A stretch of 57,930 nt of DNA from Oscillospiraceae bacterium (GTDB lineage: Bacteria; Bacillota; Clostridia; Oscillospirales; CAG-272): the NCBI GenBank assembly GCA_015065005.1, contig SVRE01000006.1, positions 1-57,930 of the forward strand. Reading direction: 5' to 3'. Below, in pieces: positions 26,892 to 34,804 of the stretch (the stretch's first letter is position 1; every line of letters begins with the position of its first letter). The notes under the pieces were generated by a model. That model was not told the DNA's origin. It worked only from the letters and a program-made list of their open reading frames with translations, and did no database searches. Made by a program: the position numbers and the translations under genes.

Positions 26892-28979
26892 ATGAAAAGA
26901 TTTTTAATTATTTTAGCTCTTATTTTGTCATTTTCTATGGCTTTTTCTGCCTGTGATAATGATAACGTGCAAAGCGGCATTTCGAGTGTAAGCTCAGACA
27001 CAGGATCAAGCAAAAATACAGAAACCGATACGAGTAGCGGAAATAATGATACTGATACAAGCAAGGAGGATACTAGCTCCTCAGATACAGAGTCAAGCAA
27101 AGAAAATGGGGAAAATTCAGACACAGGATCGAGCATAAATAAGGACCCCGTGGTTGACAATCCAACAGATGACAACCCAACGGATGACAACCCAACAGAT
27201 GACAACCCAACGGATGACGACCCAACAGACGACAATCCAACAGATGACAACCCAACAGACGACAATCCAACAGATGACAAACCAACGGATGACAAACCAA
27301 CAGATGACAACCCAACAGATGACAAACCAACAGATGACAAACCACCCGTGGAAGAGCCAAAATATCCTACAGCATATGACTTTAAAATGAAGGATATGAA
27401 TGGCAATGATGTCCAGCTAAGTCACCTTTTGGACAAACCTGTTGTTTTAAACTTCTGGGCAAGCTGGTGCCCACCCTGCAAGGCAGAAATGCCTTCCTTT
27501 GAGAAGCTTTATAATCAGTACGGAAATGATGTGAACTTTGTTATGGTAAGTGTGGATGATACTATGTCAGATGCAAAATCATTTCTTACACAATACCGTT
27601 ATACATTCCCTGCGTACCTTGATGCTTATAATGAGGGGTACTACGAGTATAGCGTAAAATCCATCCCAAGGTCATACTTTATAACCACAAAAAATGAAAT
27701 ATTTATTTCTCATCTTTCGTATATCTCAGTTGATCAGCTTGAAGAAAATATAAAGTTGCTTATGAAGGAGGAGGGTATTGAAATTAAAGAGCCCGAGCCC
27801 ACAAATGTTCCTATCGACATTGCGGTAAACGGTCAAAGTGACTATGTAGTGGTTTATGATGATGGGGATGTGCGTGTCAGCGAATTTGCACAAAAGCTTG
27901 TAAGCTATGTAAAAAGCACCTATAATATTGAGCTTGGAATAGCTGAAAACAGCGAAGGCACCAATAATGAGCATTGTATTTATATAGGTGACGTACCCGA
28001 GGCTAAATGGGTAAAGCAGAGGCTGCGCGAAAATAATGACTTCGGTGCATGCATTTCAGGTGATGACTATGTGCTTTATGCTACAAACAGCCGCTTGTAC
28101 GAATATCTTTATGCGGTATTAGTGTCTGATGTGCTTGTTGGCATCAAGGACGGTAACTGGAGCGCCCAGCCGGACGGCGACTTGATTTACAATGAGTCTA
28201 TGTATTCTGAAACGTCATTTGTTGATTATACCATTGAGAAAAACGGTGGCAAGCTCACACATGAAATTTTGCTTAAGTTCTTTGAGCCACGTACCTTTGT
28301 TGCAAGTGACGGAACAGAGCTTGCATACAGAATTTACGTACCGTACGATTATGACAATAGCAAGGAATACCCCTTCTTAACTGTTCTTCACGGTGCAGGT
28401 GAAAGAGGAAATAACAACACGGGCAATATGCACCATATGATCTTGAATCTGTTCTCACATGACAACAGCCCACTTTGGGAAAGCGTTGTTGTTTGTCCCC
28501 AGTGTCCAAATGGGCAGCAATGGGTTGACACCCCTTGGGAAAATGGTGGATATAGCATTGATGACGTGACGGAGTCAAATGAGCTAAAGGCAGTTTTGGA
28601 AATTATTGATATGGTTGAGGCTGATTTCCCGACAGACACAAGCCGTTATTATGTAACAGGCTTATCAATGGGCGGCTTTGGCGCTTGGGATTTAATAATG
28701 CGCCACCCTGACCTCTTTGCGGCGGCAGTGCCTCTTTGCGGCGGTGCCGATGTAAACCAGGCAGAAAAGCTTTTGAACAAACCTATTTATACCATCCACG
28801 GCACAGCAGACTTTTCCGTTCCTATCAGCGGCACAAGGGATATGGTAGAGGCAATTAAAAACCTTGGCGGTGAAAAAATCTTCTACGAGGAGATGTATAA
28901 CTACGGCCATAACATTTGGGATTACGCAAGCGGTAAGTCAGAAATCTGGACCTGGCTCTATGAGCAAAGCCTTGATTAG
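26892..28979 (+). CDS. Lipoprotein fusion: TlpA thioredoxin, GH67-N-like domain and serine esterase
   Basis: A 695-residue protein. The lipoprotein signal (lipobox FSAC, C21) is followed by an S/T/D/E-rich stalk with 12 PTDD repeats (residues 90-149). A TlpA domain with WCPPC (C193, C196) comes next. Residues about 300-430 resemble the non-catalytic N-terminal domain of GH67 alpha-glucuronidases (ELGIAENSEG, HCIYIGDV, GDDYVLYATN). The C-terminal part is an alpha/beta-hydrolase of the CE1/prolyl-oligopeptidase type: LHGAGERGNN, nucleophile S592 in GLSMGGFG, D640 in TADFSVP, H673 in YGHNIW. I know of no described protein with this order. It is coupled to the isomerase gene one base upstream. 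A surface polysaccharide-deacylating role is an inference. Confidence 0.8.
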   Translation: MKRFLIILALILSFSMAFSACDNDNVQSGISSVSSDTGSSKNTETDTSSGNNDTDTSKEDTSSSDTESSKENGENSDTGSSINKDPVVDNPTDDNPTDDNPTDDNPTDDDPTDDNPTDDNPTDDNPTDDKPTDDKPTDDNPTDDKPTDDKPPVEEPKYPTAYDFKMKDMNGNDVQLSHLLDKPVVLNFWASWCPPCKAEMPSFEKLYNQYGNDVNFVMVSVDDTMSDAKSFLTQYRYTFPAYLDAYNEGYYEYSVKSIPRSYFITTKNEIFISHLSYISVDQLEENIKLLMKEEGIEIKEPEPTNVPIDIAVNGQSDYVVVYDDGDVRVSEFAQKLVSYVKSTYNIELGIAENSEGTNNEHCIYIGDVPEAKWVKQRLRENNDFGACISGDDYVLYATNSRLYEYLYAVLVSDVLVGIKDGNWSAQPDGDLIYNESMYSETSFVDYTIEKNGGKLTHEILLKFFEPRTFVASDGTELAYRIYVPYDYDNSKEYPFLTVLHGAGERGNNNTGNMHHMILNLFSHDNSPLWESVVVCPQCPNGQQWVDTPWENGGYSIDDVTESNELKAVLEIIDMVEADFPTDTSRYYVTGLSMGGFGAWDLIMRHPDLFAAAVPLCGGADVNQAEKLLNKPIYTIHGTADFSVPISGTRDMVEAIKNLGGEKIFYEEMYNYGHNIWDYASGKSEIWTWLYEQSLD
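27159..27338 (+). repeat. Twelve 15-base in-frame tandem repeats (PTDD stalk)
   Basis: Twelve units of the form AACCCAACAGATGAC, encoding NPTDD with N, K or D at the first position. Third-position and first-codon changes separate the units, so the array is not freshly amplified. It forms an acidic stalk between the lipid anchor and the folded domains. Confidence 0.95.
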
Positions 28980-29034
28980 TCAGAATTAACAGTACATACT
29001 CCTTGGAAAATTTTCACTTTAGCAAGCTAAAGTA

Positions 29035-29063
29035 TTGACAAAGCCTTTGTTATGATATATAAT
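29035..29063 (+). promoter_or_regulatory. Promoter of thrH
   Basis: TTGACA (29035-29040) and TATAAT (29058-29063) are 17 bases apart, 29 bases before the thrH start, which follows CGGAGG. Confidence 0.85.
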
Positions 29064-29092
29064 CTTTATATGTTATTTTTCGGAGGTTTAAT

Positions 29093-29701
29093 ATGAGTAA
29101 CTTAAATGTTGTTTGTCTTGATTTAGAGGGTGTTTTGGTGCCTGAGATTTGGATTGCCTTTGCTGAGGCAAGCGGTATCCCCGAGCTTAAGCGCACCACA
29201 CGTGATGAGCCCGATTATGATAAGCTTATGAAATGGCGCATTGGTATTTTGAAGGAGCACGGTCTTGGATTGAAGGAAATTCAGGAAACCATTGCAAAAA
29301 TTGACCCAATCCCGGGCGCTAAGGAGTTTTTGGATGAGCTAAGGTCCTTGACACAGGTTATTATTGTAAGTGATACCTTTACACAGTTTGCAGCACCTTT
29401 AATGAAAAAGCTTGGTATGCCCACAATTTTCTGCAACACCTTGGAGGTGGCAGAAAACGGTGAGATTACAGGCTTCAGAATGAGATGTGAAAAGTCCAAG
29501 CTTACAACAGTTAAGGCACTTCAAACAGCCGGCTTTGAAACAATTGCCGCAGGAGACAGCTATAATGACCTTGGTATGATTTTAAACAGCAAGGCAGGCT
29601 TCCTCTTTAAAAGCACAGATAAAATCAAGGCTGATTATCCTGAGCTTCCTGCATACGAGGAGTACGGGGATTTGCTTGAGGCAATCAAAAAAGTATTGTA
29701 A
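29093..29701 (+). CDS. thrH: Phosphoserine phosphatase / homoserine phosphotransferase ThrH
   Basis: A 202-residue HAD enzyme closely following ThrH of Pseudomonas: it shares CLDLEGVLVPEIWIAFAEASG at the N-terminus, the TTRDEPDYD cap motif, VSDTF, and AAGDSYNDLGM. The nucleophile is D10; the second acidic residue of motif I is glutamate (E12), as is usual for ThrH, unlike SerB. Known members dephosphorylate phosphoserine and can pass the phosphate to homoserine, linking serine and threonine synthesis. Here the gene stands alone with its own promoter and terminator. Confidence 0.92.
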   Translation: MSNLNVVCLDLEGVLVPEIWIAFAEASGIPELKRTTRDEPDYDKLMKWRIGILKEHGLGLKEIQETIAKIDPIPGAKEFLDELRSLTQVIIVSDTFTQFAAPLMKKLGMPTIFCNTLEVAENGEITGFRMRCEKSKLTTVKALQTAGFETIAAGDSYNDLGMILNSKAGFLFKSTDKIKADYPELPAYEEYGDLLEAIKKVL

Positions 29702-29757
29702 AAAATCACCGCGCAAAAGCGTGATAATTCTTTGCGCACAGGGTCATCAAAAATAAG

Positions 29758-29790
29758 AAAATGGCTACCGAACAGGTAGCCATTTTGGTT
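29758..29790. terminator. Bidirectional terminator between thrH and mscL
   Basis: AAAATGGCTACC (about 29758-29769) pairs with GGTAGCCATTTT (29775-29786) over a five-base loop, with A/T tracts on both sides. A second weak hairpin built on GCGC motifs lies at about 29710-29738. Confidence 0.9.
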
Positions 29791-30372
29791 TTATGATTTC
29801 TTCATTTCAGCAAGGATTTCTTTAAGCAAATCTTCGGTTGTTGGGTTAGCAAGTCTTTCAAGTCTTGCAGCCTCAGCAGCTTCAGCCTCGGCCTTTGCCT
29901 TCGCCTCAGCCTTTTCAACCAAGTAAGCCTGTACAGCCTCTGTGTTGCTTCTCTTAATACCACGCGCCTTAAGCTCTGCCTTGTCTTCCTTAGAAAGGGT
30001 ATCAGCAGACTCTTCCTTAACCTTGTTAATAAATTTAACAATGAGGAACAGAACAAGTGCGGTGATAATAAAGTTGATAATTGCATTGATAAGTGAGCCC
30101 CAGTCAATGTAAATTGAGTTAGCAAGGTCAACAACACTTTCACCTGTTACAGCATCTGTCGTTTCAACTCTTGTTAAGAAGGTGAACATTTCGCTTAAAG
30201 CATCCTTACCAAGAATCAATGAGAGCACCCAGTTAATAAGTGGCTTTAATACAAAGTTACTAACGCCATTTACAATAGCGGTAAACGCACCGCCAACGAT
30301 AACACCGACAGCCATGTCTAAAACATTACCGCGAGTTATAAATTTTTTGAATTCGCCAAAAAATTTTTTCAT
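29791..30372 (-). CDS. mscL: Large-conductance mechanosensitive channel MscL with extended C-terminus
   Basis: A 193-residue MscL homologue. The N-terminal amphipathic helix and first membrane helix are typical (FKKFITRGNVLDMAVGVIVGGAFTAIVNG), and the second helix is INFIITALVLFLIVKFINK. Most MscL proteins have about 120-150 residues. This one carries a longer periplasm-side-equivalent loop (about 50-95) and an Ala/Glu/Lys-rich C-terminal helix (about 130-193) that ends LLKEILAEMKKS. It releases solutes on osmotic downshock. A strong promoter lies upstream. Confidence 0.93.
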   Translation of the reverse strand: MKKFFGEFKKFITRGNVLDMAVGVIVGGAFTAIVNGVSNFVLKPLINWVLSLILGKDALSEMFTFLTRVETTDAVTGESVVDLANSIYIDWGSLINAIINFIITALVLFLIVKFINKVKEESADTLSKEDKAELKARGIKRSNTEAVQAYLVEKAEAKAKAEAEAAEAARLERLANPTTEDLLKEILAEMKKS

Positions 30373-30404
30373 TTTGACCTCCTTATGTCATAAATCACAA
30401 GATA

Positions 30405-30433
30405 ATTATACATTCTTTTAAGCATTTTGTCAA
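30405..30433 (-). promoter_or_regulatory. Promoter of mscL
   Basis: On the minus strand, TTGACA (30433-30428) and TATAAT (30410-30405) lie 17 bases apart, just before AAGGAGG and the mscL start at 30372. Confidence 0.88.
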
Positions 30434-30465
30434 TACATATTTAACAATGTGGAAAAAAGATAGTA

Positions 30466-30494
30466 TTTACAAATGCGCTCTTTTGTGGTAGAAT
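30466..30494 (+). promoter_or_regulatory. Promoter of the 30531 gene
   Basis: TTTACA (30466-30471) and TAGAAT (30489-30494) are separated by 17 bases and lie 37 bases before the chosen start. Confidence 0.7.
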
Positions 30495-30530
30495 AGATGT
30501 AGCCGAAAATATTCTAAGGAGATGGTTATA

Positions 30531-31544
30531 ATGAAAAAGGTATTAAAAATTTCCGGCATTGTTCTTATTGCCATTGTAATACTTGCAATGCTTGTTGTGC
30601 TTGGCTTTAAGGCTTATGACAGGATAAGGTATGATTCGTTTTATGACGTGGCAGAAAAGGAATTTTATATTCCCGGTCTTGCTGAAGGATTTGTGCCACA
30701 GGGCTTTGAATATATGGAGCAGGAAAAGGTTTTCCTTGCCTGCGGATATATGACAAATGAAAAATGCTCCCGTGTTTATGTAATTGATAAGGACGGAGAT
30801 GAGTATTATTACACTGAGCTTAAGGATATAAATGCAGACAACTATACAGGCCACACCGGCGGTATTGCTTATTACAGGGATTGCCTTTATATTACAGGCT
30901 CTGACGGAATTGATGTTTTCGACCTTAATGAAGTAATGGACCCAAGCATCAAGCATGCGTACTTAAAGGGGACAATTAATACATATGGGGTTGATCCTGC
31001 ATTTTGCTACATCTATGACGGAGAGCTTATTACAGGCTCCTTCCACAGAGACGGGGATTATGATACCCCACAAAAGCACCATTATAAGACAAGCTCAGGT
31101 GAAATAAATAAGGGCGTTATGCTTGCCTTTAACCTTACAGATGTGGCAACGGCTAAGTATTATGTTGACCCAACACCTGTTGCGGCATACTCTATTCCAT
31201 CATTCGTGCAGGGTGTGTGCGTAACTGACGGTGGCAAGCTTGTGCTTTCCACATCCTGGGGTCTTTCCACATCCAACCTTTATATTCACGACCTTGAAAA
31301 GGTGAAGAGCAGGACTAACAGCGATTTTTCAAAGACAGCCTTTGACCTTGATATTCCGCTTTATTCAGTGGACAGCGAAACCCTTGTTGACACCATAGAA
31401 GCACCGCCAATGGCTGAGGAGATTGTTTACCTTGACGGTAAGATTTGGATATTCAACGAAAGCGCTTGCAACAAATATATATTTGGTAAGCTAACAACAG
31501 GAAACTATTTGTTCTCCTATGAATACCCTGCAAAGAAAAAATAA
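30531..31544 (+). CDS. Membrane-anchored extracytoplasmic protein of unknown function
   Basis: A 337-residue protein with an N-terminal membrane helix (ISGIVLIAIVILAMLVVLG) and no cleavage site, so it is probably tethered with its body outside the cell. The body has repeated beta-rich blocks (CSRVYVIDKDGDEYYY, GGIAYYRDCLYITGSDGIDVFDL, FVQGVCVTDGGKLVLSTSWG, EEIVYLDGKIWIFNES) spaced like blades of a beta-propeller. No catalytic motif is recognised. The ATG at 30531 follows AAGGAGA; the in-frame ATG three codons earlier overlaps that site. It is a monocistronic unit between its own promoter and terminator. Confidence 0.75.
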   Translation: MKKVLKISGIVLIAIVILAMLVVLGFKAYDRIRYDSFYDVAEKEFYIPGLAEGFVPQGFEYMEQEKVFLACGYMTNEKCSRVYVIDKDGDEYYYTELKDINADNYTGHTGGIAYYRDCLYITGSDGIDVFDLNEVMDPSIKHAYLKGTINTYGVDPAFCYIYDGELITGSFHRDGDYDTPQKHHYKTSSGEINKGVMLAFNLTDVATAKYYVDPTPVAAYSIPSFVQGVCVTDGGKLVLSTSWGLSTSNLYIHDLEKVKSRTNSDFSKTAFDLDIPLYSVDSETLVDTIEAPPMAEEIVYLDGKIWIFNESACNKYIFGKLTTGNYLFSYEYPAKKK

Positions 31545-31552
31545 GAAACAGC

Positions 31553-31588
31553 AAAAAGGAGTTGCCGCAAATGCGACAACTCCTTTTG
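31553..31588. terminator. Bidirectional terminator
   Basis: AAAAGGAGTTG pairs with CAACTCCTTTT, with an inner CGC/GCG pair around an AAAT loop. It serves the 30531 gene and the convergent sigma-like gene ending at 31590. Confidence 0.9.
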
Positions 31589-31589
31589 A

Positions 31590-31988
31590 CTATATTATAT
31601 TTGCTATTTTTTTAATTATAGCCTCAATATGCTTTCTTGCCCCCTCCTCGGCAAAGCCGTAGGTCATGCCTATTTTCCAGTATGGCATACCGTTTATGTA
31701 GCAATCAAGCATCATTGCCTTGTCAAGGGCACAAAGGCTGTTTAAAGCATCCATATATTTTTTCTCTAAATTTTCACTTTGTTCAATATGCTCGCTAAGC
31801 CTTAAGGCATTAATAATTTCGTGCTCCTTTGCTATAAGCTCCTTCGCTTTTCCATCACATGAAAGGCGTTCAAGGGCACGTATTCTCTTGAAATGAACGC
31901 CCTGTATTTCGATAATCCTTTGAACCGCGTGGGAGCTTTTTTTAAGCGCCCTTAATTCCTTTTTTACTATATTAATCTTATTTTCCAT
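31590..31988 (-). CDS. Small sigma-like / ArpU-type helix-turn-helix protein
   Basis: A 132-residue, mainly helical protein. The last 45 residues resemble sigma-70 region 4-type helix-turn-helix proteins (LDKAMMLDCYINGMPYWKIGMTYGFAEEGARKHIEAIIKKI), as found in phage-type ArpU and DUF1492 proteins. It may bind DNA or RNA polymerase. It overlaps the zinc-ribbon gene upstream by 11 bases, so the two are co-translated. Neighbours include an S24 repressor on the other strand, an arrangement reminiscent of phage control regions, although no phage structural gene is near. Confidence 0.6.
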   Translation of the reverse strand: MENKINIVKKELRALKKSSHAVQRIIEIQGVHFKRIRALERLSCDGKAKELIAKEHEIINALRLSEHIEQSENLEKKYMDALNSLCALDKAMMLDCYINGMPYWKIGMTYGFAEEGARKHIEAIIKKIANII

Positions 31989-32241
31989 TCATATCTCCTA
32001 AAACTAAAAGCGCTAAGGTGCATTTTTCGGCTATACGGGGCTTAGCTCCAAAAAGCAAAAGCAGCTCCTCCTTGTCGTAGCTATCAAGCAGGCACTCCTT
32101 GTGGAAGAAGGAAGAGCCTATTCGGTAATAGCATTCTCCGTTTGAAATCCCGTCTCCACACTCAGCGCAGGTGTAAATACCTTTTTCTCTGTGATTTGGG
32201 CAAAGGGTGGGACAGGTGAACTGATTACATATACTGCACAC
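31978..32241 (-). CDS. Small cysteine-rich zinc-ribbon protein
   Basis: An 87-residue protein with paired cysteines at its start (CSICNQFTCPTLCPNH, then TCAEC) and a histidine-cysteine pair (FHKEC) in the middle. It probably binds one or two zinc ions. The start is GTG 32241; AAGGAGG lies about 13 bases upstream, which is longer than usual, so the true start may be a few codons different. It is co-transcribed with the sigma-like gene and diverges from the S24 repressor. Its function is unknown; a protein- or nucleic-acid-binding adaptor is plausible. Confidence 0.6.
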   Translation of the reverse strand: MCSICNQFTCPTLCPNHREKGIYTCAECGDGISNGECYYRIGSSFFHKECLLDSYDKEELLLLFGAKPRIAEKCTLALLVLGDMNGK

Positions 32242-32262
32242 TAAAATTCCACATCCTCCTTA

Positions 32263-32343
32263 TTGACTTTTCTTTATAATGTGTGTATAATAATAGTTAA
32301 GAAATATAAAATTCAACGGGGAGAATTAATTAAGATTTCTTAA
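32263..32343 (+). promoter_or_regulatory. Promoter and inverted repeat before the S24 repressor gene
   Basis: TTGACT (32263-32268) and TATAAT (32286-32291), 17 bases apart, give a leader of about 110 bases. Just downstream lies the inverted repeat TTAAGAAAT (32297-32305) and ATTTCTTAA (32335-32343), a candidate operator for the repressor. Binding there is not shown. Confidence 0.65.
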
Positions 32344-32409
32344 GTAATTCTATTTTAAACCAAGTAATGCTGTTTGTCAATAGCTAATTTAAGTGAGGTG
32401 TACCGAAAT

Positions 32410-32997
32410 ATGGGCATGTACGATAATTTTATGAGAATTTTAAAATATAAGGGCATAACACCCTATAAGGTATCCAAGGGTACGGGCATTTCCGGCGCAA
32501 CCTTAACAAGCTGGAAAAACGGAGATTACACTCCAAAGCTTGACAAGCTTCGCTTGATTGCTGACTATTTAGAGGTTGATATTAAGGAAATAATGGGGGA
32601 TTTTTCAAGTGAAAACCGCTTGCCGATTCTTGGTGAGATTGCCTGCGGCTCTCCCATATTTGCTGAGGAAAATATAGACGGGTACGTAAGCCCCTGCTAT
32701 GGCGCAAGTGCGGATTTTTGCCTTTTTGCCAAGGGGGACAGTATGGTTGGCGCGCGCATATATGACGGGGATTTGGTTTTTATAAAAAAGCAGCCCCGTG
32801 TGGAAAACGGTGAGATAGCGGCGGTTTTGGTTGAGGACAGTGCAACGCTTAAAAGGGTTTACCTCTATCCTGAGGAGGGAAAGCTTGTTTTAGCACCTGA
32901 AAATCCAAAGTATAAGCCCCTTGTTTTTGTGGGACAGGAGCTTAATCAAATACAAATTTTAGGAAAGGCTGTTGCCTTTCAGAGTGAGGCGAGATAA
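32410..32997 (+). CDS. XRE-type repressor with S24 (LexA/CI-like) self-cleavage domain
   Basis: A 195-residue protein. Residues about 5-62 are a Cro/CI-type helix-turn-helix (PYKVSKGTGISGATLTSWKN). Residues about 72-190 are the S24 domain with nucleophile S111 (KGDSMVG), general-base K148 (ATLKRVY) and a Cys-Gly cleavage pair at 79-80 (IACGSP). Such repressors cleave themselves when RecA is active. The ATG at 32410 follows GAGGTG; an upstream TTG start has no site. It overlaps the YbaK-type gene by one base. It may control the divergent pair and itself. Confidence 0.88.
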   Translation: MGMYDNFMRILKYKGITPYKVSKGTGISGATLTSWKNGDYTPKLDKLRLIADYLEVDIKEIMGDFSSENRLPILGEIACGSPIFAEENIDGYVSPCYGASADFCLFAKGDSMVGARIYDGDLVFIKKQPRVENGEIAAVLVEDSATLKRVYLYPEEGKLVLAPENPKYKPLVFVGQELNQIQILGKAVAFQSEAR

Positions 32998-33548
32998 TGT
33001 ATAAAATGGTTTTATATAAAGGCAGGCCATCCTCCTGCCAAGGACGAGAGGACAGAGAGGTAAGGGTTTATGACTACCTTGATAATTTAGGAATAGAGTA
33101 CTACCGTGTTGACCACGACAGTGTTTTCGGGGATGATGAGTGTGAGGCGGTGGAACGGGTGCTTGACAATGTAATTTGCAAGAACATTTTTCTGTGTAAC
33201 CGTCAAAAAACCGCTTATTATATGCTCGTTATGCCTGCTCATAAAAGGTTCAGGACAAGTGAGGTTTCGCATCTTTTGAACTCATCCCGCCTGTCCTTTG
33301 GCACACCTGAGGACATGTTAAGTCTGCTTGACGTTACTCCGGGCTCGGTTTCAATAATGGCATTGATGAATGACAGGGAAAACAGGGTACAGCTTGTAAT
33401 AGACAGTGAGCTTTTGGAGCATGAGGATTTTGGCTGTCACCCCTGTAAGAATACATCAAGCCTGCGCCTGAAAAGAACAGACGTGTTTGATAAATTTCTG
33501 CAAAGCGTTAATCATACACCTATTTTCCTTGAGCTGAAGGGAGAATAG
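32997..33548 (+). CDS. YbaK/ProX-type aminoacyl-tRNA deacylase
   Basis: A 183-residue protein of the prolyl-tRNA synthetase-associated editing family (YbaK/ProX/PrdX). Landmarks are VYDYLDNLGIEYYRVDHD, the lysine in CKNIFLCNRQ, YYMLVMPAHKRFR, LSFGTPEDMLSLL and TPGSVSIMAL, which form the editing pocket. Members remove wrongly attached amino acids, mostly Ala or Cys, from tRNA. It overlaps the repressor by one base (TAATG), so it would be produced when the repressor is, an unusual pairing for a housekeeping editor. The exact substrate is unknown. Confidence 0.85.
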   Translation: MYKMVLYKGRPSSCQGREDREVRVYDYLDNLGIEYYRVDHDSVFGDDECEAVERVLDNVICKNIFLCNRQKTAYYMLVMPAHKRFRTSEVSHLLNSSRLSFGTPEDMLSLLDVTPGSVSIMALMNDRENRVQLVIDSELLEHEDFGCHPCKNTSSLRLKRTDVFDKFLQSVNHTPIFLELKGE

Positions 33549-33568
33549 ACGTAAACTATACAAATAGT

Positions 33569-33596
33569 AGCCTTCTCTGACGGAGAAGGCTTTTTG
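33569..33596 (+). terminator. Terminator after the YbaK-type gene
   Basis: AGCCTTCTC (33569-33577) pairs with GAGAAGGCT (33583-33591), followed by TTTTTG. The remaining 140 bases to ddl hold one small hairpin (GGCG with CGCC near 33620) and nothing else recognised. Confidence 0.9.
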
Positions 33597-33739
33597 TTTT
33601 TTGTGACACACAACCTTGAGGCGGTGTAGCATAACACGCCGAATTTGCAACAATGCATCATAAAACAAGCGAATAGCAAGGTGGGGAAAAATGCATATGC
33701 TAATAAAGGTTAATATTTCTTTTGCTATGAGGTGAATTT

Positions 33740-34759
33740 ATGAAAAAGCTGACCCTGTGTGTGATTTTTGGCGGAAAAACAAAGGAATATGAGGTATCAC
33801 TTAACTCAGCCTACGAGGTTTTAAGCCATATTGACTATGAAAAATATGATGTAATAAGGCTTGGTATTACCAAAAACGGAGAATGGTACATATTTGAGGG
33901 GGAAAACAGGGACATATTAAACGGTAAATGGGAAAAGGGGGAATTAATACCCGTAACCTTGGAGTTATCAAACGGACACCTAATAGCCATGGAAAAGCAT
34001 ATATATGCTATAAATGTTGATGTGTTTTTCCCCGTTACGCACGGAGAATATATGGAGGACGGGCGTTTACAGGGAATTTTAGAAATAGCTGACGTAAAAT
34101 ATGTTGGTACGCCTTCGTTTGCAAGCCATATTTGTATGGATAAGGCGCTGACAAAAAACGTGGCAAGGCAGTGCGGTATTCCTGTTGCAAAAGACGTGCT
34201 TTTAGACAAAAATGCTCAACCACGTGTGAATAATTTGAGCTTTCCTGTGTTTGTAAAGCCGTGCATGTGCGGATCAAGCATTGGGGTGAGCCGTGTCGAT
34301 GAGGAAGCAGAGCTTGATAATGCATTGGCTGTCGCACTTGGGCATTGTGACAGGGTGTTGATAGAAGAAGCAATAGATGGGGATGAGGTAGAGGTTGCGG
34401 TTTTGGAAAGAGGCGGAGAAATTTTGGTTTCTTCTGTAGGTATGATAAAGCACACGGGGGCATTTTATGGCTATGTCGAAAAGTACAAAAGCAAAAGCTC
34501 AGAGTGTATAATACCCGCTCCGATTAATGAAAAAACGGAAAAATTCTTGAGGGAGTGTGCGAAAAAGCTGTTTTTGGCACTTGGCTGTCGAAGTCTTTCC
34601 CGTTTTGACTTTTTTGTAAAAGCAAACGGTAAAATTGTATTTAATGAGGTAAACACCTTGCCGGGCTTTACAAAAATCAGCATGTTCCCAAGGCTTTTTA
34701 TGTATGACGGGCTTGAATATGGTGAGATAATAGATGCACTAATTAAAAGTGCAATGTAA
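33740..34759 (+). CDS. ddl: D-alanine--D-alanine ligase
   Basis: A 339-residue ATP-grasp ligase for the peptidoglycan D-Ala-D-Ala dipeptide. The Ddl triad is present: E16 in the N-terminal GGKTKEYEVSL, the serine of KPCMCGSSIGV and the tyrosine of the EKYKS loop. The metal site FDFFVKANGK/FNEVNTLPGFT is intact. The retained K-Y in the omega loop argues for D-Ala rather than D-lactate as second substrate. The motif usually reading HG-x-x-G-EDG is HGEYMEDG here. The start follows GAGGTG. murD comes next. Confidence 0.92.
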   Translation: MKKLTLCVIFGGKTKEYEVSLNSAYEVLSHIDYEKYDVIRLGITKNGEWYIFEGENRDILNGKWEKGELIPVTLELSNGHLIAMEKHIYAINVDVFFPVTHGEYMEDGRLQGILEIADVKYVGTPSFASHICMDKALTKNVARQCGIPVAKDVLLDKNAQPRVNNLSFPVFVKPCMCGSSIGVSRVDEEAELDNALAVALGHCDRVLIEEAIDGDEVEVAVLERGGEILVSSVGMIKHTGAFYGYVEKYKSKSSECIIPAPINEKTEKFLRECAKKLFLALGCRSLSRFDFFVKANGKIVFNEVNTLPGFTKISMFPRLFMYDGLEYGEIIDALIKSAM

Positions 34760-34804
34760 GGCTTTTACTGTTGTAGCATTATTATTAAGTTTTTTATAAA
34801 GGTA

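Noticed and set aside
27159-27338. Regular short repeats that could be mistaken for a CRISPR array
   Set aside because: The 15-base units are direct, have no spacers and stay in frame with a lipoprotein. They encode a PTDD stalk. The long antisense frame over them (26801-27406) is a shadow of the repeat.
26801-27406. A 201-codon minus-strand frame rich in SSVGL repeats
   Set aside because: It is the complement of the PTDD repeat and of the isomerase gene end, with no start signal.
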